A program made the translations under genes and the position numbers. Source: Epiperipatus broadwayi (lineage: Eukaryota; Onychophora; Udeonychophora; Euonychophora; Peripatidae). From it: a stretch of 64,000 bases of DNA. Positions 60,040 through 64,000 of the stretch are shown piece by piece. The stretch spans positions 2,110,001 through 2,174,000 of the forward strand of contig JAQFVV010006199.1 of NCBI GenBank assembly GCA_028023455.1, in the 5' to 3' direction. Each line of letters begins with the position of its first letter. Position 1 is the stretch's first letter. The notes below the pieces were generated by a model. That model worked only from the letters and a program-made list of their open reading frames with translations. It searched no databases and was not told where the DNA came from.

Positions 60040-61195
60040 TATACCATTAAAGACTAACTTTTTATTACCATCATCATCAAATAACTTTATGCTATTAATT
60101 CAGAAGCACAAACTGAAGAAATATTTAGTTTTTACCATCTTGCCACTATAGTTTTATAATTTTAGAGAGCATCCTTAAATGAAATGTTTCTAACATCTTT
60201 ATGTTATGTTGATAAAGAAATCTAAATCTCACTTCCATACAATAAATTAGGCAAAATAACAATTTTATACTTATCTAATTTAGTCAGAGTACTTATAACA
60301 TTAAAATGAAATTTTCTGACTTTTAATTTGCTCAAAGCAGGAGCATCACATTGTAGTCTGCAGTGCACCTTAACATTAAGTTCACCTTTCTATTCATAAA
60401 GCTACCAAGATATTTAAATTGGTTTAATTCTCAAGTTGATAATCATCACAAGCTAAAAGTTGCTGAAGTTGTTTTTTTGTTTTTTTTCCATTACTGGCTA
60501 ATAAAAAACTTGAGTTCTTTGAACACCAATTACTAAACAAAATATGTATATGTTGCATTCAAAATATTAAGTACTTTCTGTAGACTATCTTTTTAATTCA
60601 CAAATAGCACATTTACCAACATTATTCAAATGAAAAATTTCACCTTATCCCTTATTCATGAAGCTGTCTATAAACAATTCTAAAGCCATTGTTATAAATA
60701 TTGAAAACAAACTTGGAATTAGTATAATGTTTATTTAACAGTAGTTTTCATTTCAAATACTCAGATGATGGACAACCAACTTATTTCAACCATAGTCCTG
60801 TTTCGTGAGTTATATCAAATATCTTGAGCAAGTAAAAAAAAGAATATATAAATTACTTACTTGTTTCTGATACTTCTTGTATTTTTTTGGCAATAAAAAC
60901 TGTGTCTACACTGCTTCTTGATATCTCATTTATCTATAAACTGGAGTAAAATCCTTGAAAAGTGTTCCATAGAAATTATTATAGACTTATCCCACTTTTA
61001 TTTTTAACAATTGGAACAATAGAAGCATTATTGATAATATTGGATAGCACAATTCCATATGATTTTTTTTTTTTAATTCAATATTTTTGCAGTCAATATG
61101 TCACCATATTTTAAAATTTTGACCGTATATCTCAGTAGAATATACTGGCTTTCCATTTTTAAAATTACAAAGAGCTATCTGAACTTTACTAAGCT
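60040..61195 (-). pseudogene. Decayed LINE reverse transcriptase, minus strand
   Basis: Fragments in order on the minus strand: near 61170, FKNGKPVYSTEI (family FKNGKA-G-D-I-E). Near 60990, NNASIVPIVKNKSGISL (family IVPI-K-KG----YR-ISL). Near 60260, KIVILPNLLYGSEI (family LPTLLYGSETW). Near 60190, MLETFHLRMLSKIIKL and WQDGKN in another frame (family FH-RCLR-I--I-WQD-V-N). The order and spacing fit one LINE protein, but stops and shifts are frequent and the catalytic motif cannot be read. An old relic. It lies just upstream of the Penelope tail at 59.4 kb on the same strand. Confidence 0.6.
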
Positions 61196-61473
61196 GAAAA
61201 TATATATTTATATAATGGGTTTTTGTGTATGATGTGTGAAATTAAAAAATCATACAGCAAATGCCTTTTTTTAACTAAATTAAGATTTAAACAAGGAACC
61301 TAAGTACATACAACAAATTCCATTGACTAACATAGCAAATGTGTAAATAACCCCTTTCAGAGCTTACTTGCTTTGGCTAGAGTAACACAACTATTCATCA
61401 TGTTTTATAAAGCTTAGTTTCTTCGAATTTAATTTCACTAATTCATATTTATTTCACAAAGCCTGTGATCTCG
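61196..61473. other. AT-rich DNA, nothing recognised
   Basis: No supportable feature. Confidence 0.5.
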
Positions 61474-61740
61474 AAATATCAATGTACTATAATTGTTTTA
61501 TCAAACATTAAAAAATTACACTTTATATTTTAGATACTGTACTATATTAAATTTATTTTCTCAGTCATATATTATATTATCAATTAAGTTTGTCAATTCA
61601 AATTAATTTGTTGATTTCATTTCTCAAATCCCTCCAATTTCTAAATATCAATGTAAGTGTCTTACCAAATTTAATAGACAATAACTTTATATTTCAGATA
61701 CTATATTGTAGTAAATTTATTTTCTTAATGATCTACTGTG
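61474..61740. repeat. Two-copy tandem repeat, about 169-bp period
   Basis: The copies share AAATATCAATGTA, CTTTATATTT, AGATACT and TAAATTTATTTTCT. They start at about 61474 and 61643. No coding content. Confidence 0.55.
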
Positions 61741-62859
61741 CATAAATTTAAATTAAATATGCATAAATAAATAAACAATAATCAAATATTTTTTTAATTA
61801 ATATTACTCACTACACTATTTTTTAAGTCATCAGGAAATTGTAATTCATTTGCCTGATTAATTGTTTTGCACTTATTAAAAATAAAAATTTTGGTTATTC
61901 TGATATATATATATATGATAAGCCAGAAAAGCATATTTAGAAAACTCCATCCATTAATTAAAGTGGGCATTAAAAAAATAACATTTTTTCATAAAATGGA
62001 AAACTGTCAGTGGAATGGCTAAAACAATGAATGTGTGTGATAACATAGTACATATGTACACAAAATGTTAAATAGGGCCTTCTAGAATATCAGAAGATTG
62101 TAACATTGCAGTTTACTATAATGTAATTCACTTGCATGTTTATTTGTCACAGCAGTTGTTTGCAAATTAAAAAAAAAAAGGTCAGTTTACTATGTTAAAA
62201 TTGAATTAACATAATTGAATTTATTTGTGTTTGTCACATTTTGCAGTTGTTCACGACTTTTTAAAAAAAGTAGTGAATAATAATTTTTATTACAGTAAAG
62301 ATTGTTTTTATATGATTTCATTTTTACTAAAATCTAACTTTCAAATTTACATTTACATTACAGCAATTAATTTTATATGCATTTTTATACTTATATTTTT
62401 GTTAATGTATATATTTATTTGTAATGGTCATGTTGGATGATACTTTTGTTCTGGTCTGTAGATCTGGAATATATTATACTTAAATGTAAACAGATCATTT
62501 AATGAATTTTCTGCCAAAATCAATTTTGTTCATTGCATGGAATTCTACTGCGTGCTATTTGAGATGATTGCATGATAATTTTTTAATGCACATTTTTTAT
62601 ATATATAATACTAAAATTTCTTCATTTTCACTGTAAAAATAATGATTTTTACAAACAAAATGTCACATGATTTACTTTGTTTGTTTAACATACAGTATTA
62701 AAAGCAGTTCTCTTCATTCATCCCCACAGGTAGTGATCATACTTGAATAATCAACATTATTATGGCAATGCAACATCTTCATACTAGTTTTTGATTTATG
62801 ACTTTCATTAAAATTCTCAATGATGAAAATGTTTTGTATGATTAGGTGCTGTATTAGAG
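61741..62859. other. AT-rich DNA, nothing recognised
   Basis: The frame at 62225-62440 is a hydrophobic AT-driven frame without a start context or domain. No repeat is recognised apart from a TA tract at 61901-61917. Confidence 0.5.
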
Positions 62860-62960
62860 TGACTTATTCTGGAGTTCAAGGTCCATAGAGATTGTAATTG
62901 ATTTCTGTTGCTCAAAATTATGAATTCCCAAGCAATAAGTCATTTAAATAATAATAATAT
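62860..62960 (-). repeat. Old interspersed repeat, family C
   Basis: The reverse complement has ATGACTTATTGCTTGGGAATTC, GAGCAACAGAAAT and ACCTTGAACTCCAG. The 45.3-kb copy has ATGGTTTATTGCTCAGGAGTTC, GTAGCAGAAAT and GCTTGAGTCCAG. It lies directly against the first hammerhead-like motif at 62963. Confidence 0.5.
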
Positions 62961-62962
62961 TA

Positions 62963-62998
62963 CCAATGAAGGCCACAAAATAGAAAATAATCTTGAAT
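62963..62998 (+). ncRNA. Decayed hammerhead motif, first unit
   Basis: It aligns without gaps to the second unit: CCAATGA for CTGATGA, AGGCCACAAAATA for the stem II hairpin, GAAA kept, and ATAATC for CTAGTC. The 5' core box and stem III have substitutions, so it is probably inactive. Confidence 0.4.
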
Positions 62999-63060
62999 GT
63001 TGATATACCACTAAACATCACATGATCACCTAAGATCTAGGTGCAGTGCTTTCAGATCCA

Positions 63061-63106
63061 AGGCTCCTCACTGATGATGGCCACAAGCCAGAAACTAGTC
63101 TGGTGA
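63061..63106 (+). ncRNA. Hammerhead ribozyme, near-intact core
   Basis: The core box CTGATGA (63071-63077) is followed by stem II TGGC/GCCA with loop CACAA (63078-63090), then GAAA (63091-63094). Next comes C-TA-G with TC (63095-63100), which gives a minimal stem III (A94-T99, C95-G98) and the favoured GTC cleavage triplet ending at 63100. Stem I pairs A70-T101, C69-G102, T68-G103, C66-G105 and T65-A106, with one mismatch. All catalytic positions match the consensus. Hammerheads with so short a stem III usually act as dimers, which fits the second motif 108 bp upstream. Predicted self-cleavage would be just after 63100. Confidence 0.65.
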
Positions 63107-63225
63107 TATTGGATGAGTAGGCACTAGATAGGGATTTTATGCACAAGCCTTCTGGCATCTATTGATTACTCTGGTTAGCACAGGGTGGCACTACTGTATG
63201 GAGAGTTTTGCCTTTGAATGTTGAT

Positions 63226-64000
63226 ATAATTGCATTATCATTTGTAGTGTGTATTGATTATTCAAAGCCTATAATATATCACTTAGGAATGACTAATAAT
63301 ATTTTTTTTTTATGAATATCTTTTTAATACCTTATAGGAATGGATTAATTATCTTTTTGATTTTTGCCAATGTTAGTCTGACTGTTTGGCTTTTAATTAA
63401 TAATGATTTTTTTAATATAATTTTTTTCTTTTTTAGATTCTTACTATTCTAAGATCTGGTCAATTGGAAAATGCTGCTAATATTTAAATTATTTTAGATA
63501 GACTATCATTAATCTGAACAATGTATATTTGAAAATTCCTATTTTCTGAACAAAATTACAAAATATTGGTTTATCAATTTAATTATTGCTATATTATAAT
63601 TGATTATATAAATGTAAGCTTATTCTGTATTTTAAAGATGTTATATTACTATTAGTAAAATAAATTTATACAGTCTATAAAAATTAATATTTATTAAATT
63701 ATCACCTGTTTGGGTTTATAATGAGAGGAATGGAAGTTATTATTGAAATCTAAAAAAAATCATAAATAAAAAAAAAACATACTACCAGGAATTCCAGATT
63801 AGTGATAGTTTACCTGCATTCCCATAATTTTATTCTAAATTTTCATACTAGGCTTATTTTCTATCAGAAACTACTAACACATATTGAAGATATTTTAACA
63901 TAATTCTTTAAAATGTATTGTAATTGCTTATGTTAAATTTGGTCAAATAATATAATTATAGGACTGTAATTGTCGTATCATTCATTATTATTATTTTCCT
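63226..64000. other. AT-rich DNA to window end, nothing recognised
   Basis: No gene, RNA or repeat is supported. Confidence 0.55.

Larger units (their letters stand above)
62963..63225 (+). mobile_element. Hammerhead-bearing repeat, dimeric motif
   Basis: A repeat with two hammerhead-like cores at a 108-bp period (62963 and 63071), followed by a GC-richer tail (GGCACTAGATAGGGATTT, CACAAGCCTTCTGGCATC, GGTGGCACTACTGTATGG). The tail and second core are shared with both arms of the inverted repeat at 5.8-6.3 kb, so this is a dispersed family. The words GAATGTTGATATA occur at 62995 and again at 63215. Short tandem hammerhead units are known in animal retrozymes and at Penelope element ends. No coding sequence shows which machinery moves it. 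Confidence 0.6.

Overview
This window looks like a stretch of nuclear DNA from an invertebrate animal, with no host gene that I can recognise. It is very AT-rich: a hand count gives about 22% G+C for 22501-22560, which is typical of most rows. It is full of poly-A/T and TA runs and has no bacterial gene density, operons or ribosome binding sites. Nearly every open frame is short and reads as AT-rich noise. All recognisable coding sequence belongs to transposable elements, most of it decayed. The species cannot be fixed from the sequence. The mix of RTE-type LINEs, Penelope-like elements, hammerhead-ribozyme repeats, a Merlin transposase remnant and a tRNA-derived SINE points to a metazoan, probably an arthropod, mollusc, flatworm or cnidarian.

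Layout. 0-14 kb: a weak hAT-like element (3.0-4.4 kb), a head-to-head inverted repeat carrying a decayed hammerhead ribozyme (5.8-6.3 kb), three short tRNA-derived SINEs (6.86, 8.10 and 10.93 kb) and a LINE C-terminal fragment (10.7 kb). 14-22 kb: a long minus-strand RTE-type LINE with endonuclease and reverse transcriptase, then a decayed Penelope-like element (PLE) interrupted by a nested repeat with a 12-bp target duplication. 22-32 kb: long and short inverted repeats (arms at 22.97-23.67 and 26.96-27.61 kb, hairpins at 24.8, 25.4, 28.8 and 31.4 kb) and a fourth SINE. 32-41 kb: a second RTE copy, a Merlin-type transposase remnant, a decayed LINE reverse transcriptase, a 1.4-kb island of much higher G+C (possibly a solo LTR), and an 88-bp perfect hairpin. 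41-52 kb: a third RTE tail, a second copy of the nested repeat, old interspersed repeats and long featureless DNA. 52-54.5 kb: the youngest element, two nearly identical PLE 3' halves in opposite orientation between 15-bp direct repeats. 54-64 kb: a fifth SINE, a third PLE tail, a decayed LINE reverse transcriptase, and a repeat with two hammerhead motifs 108 bp apart, one of them close to intact.

How the parts relate. The RTE LINEs encode endonuclease and reverse transcriptase for target-primed reverse transcription. The SINEs have no protein of their own and must have been moved by some LINE; their 12-13 bp target duplications show this. The PLEs carry a reverse transcriptase joined to a GIY-YIG endonuclease, and two of the three have inverted partial copies at their ends. 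The hammerhead repeats share that inverted-copy arrangement, so they may be PLE ends or retrozyme-like passengers. I see no convincing host exon, tRNA gene, rRNA gene or CRISPR array. Boundaries of old elements are approximate.
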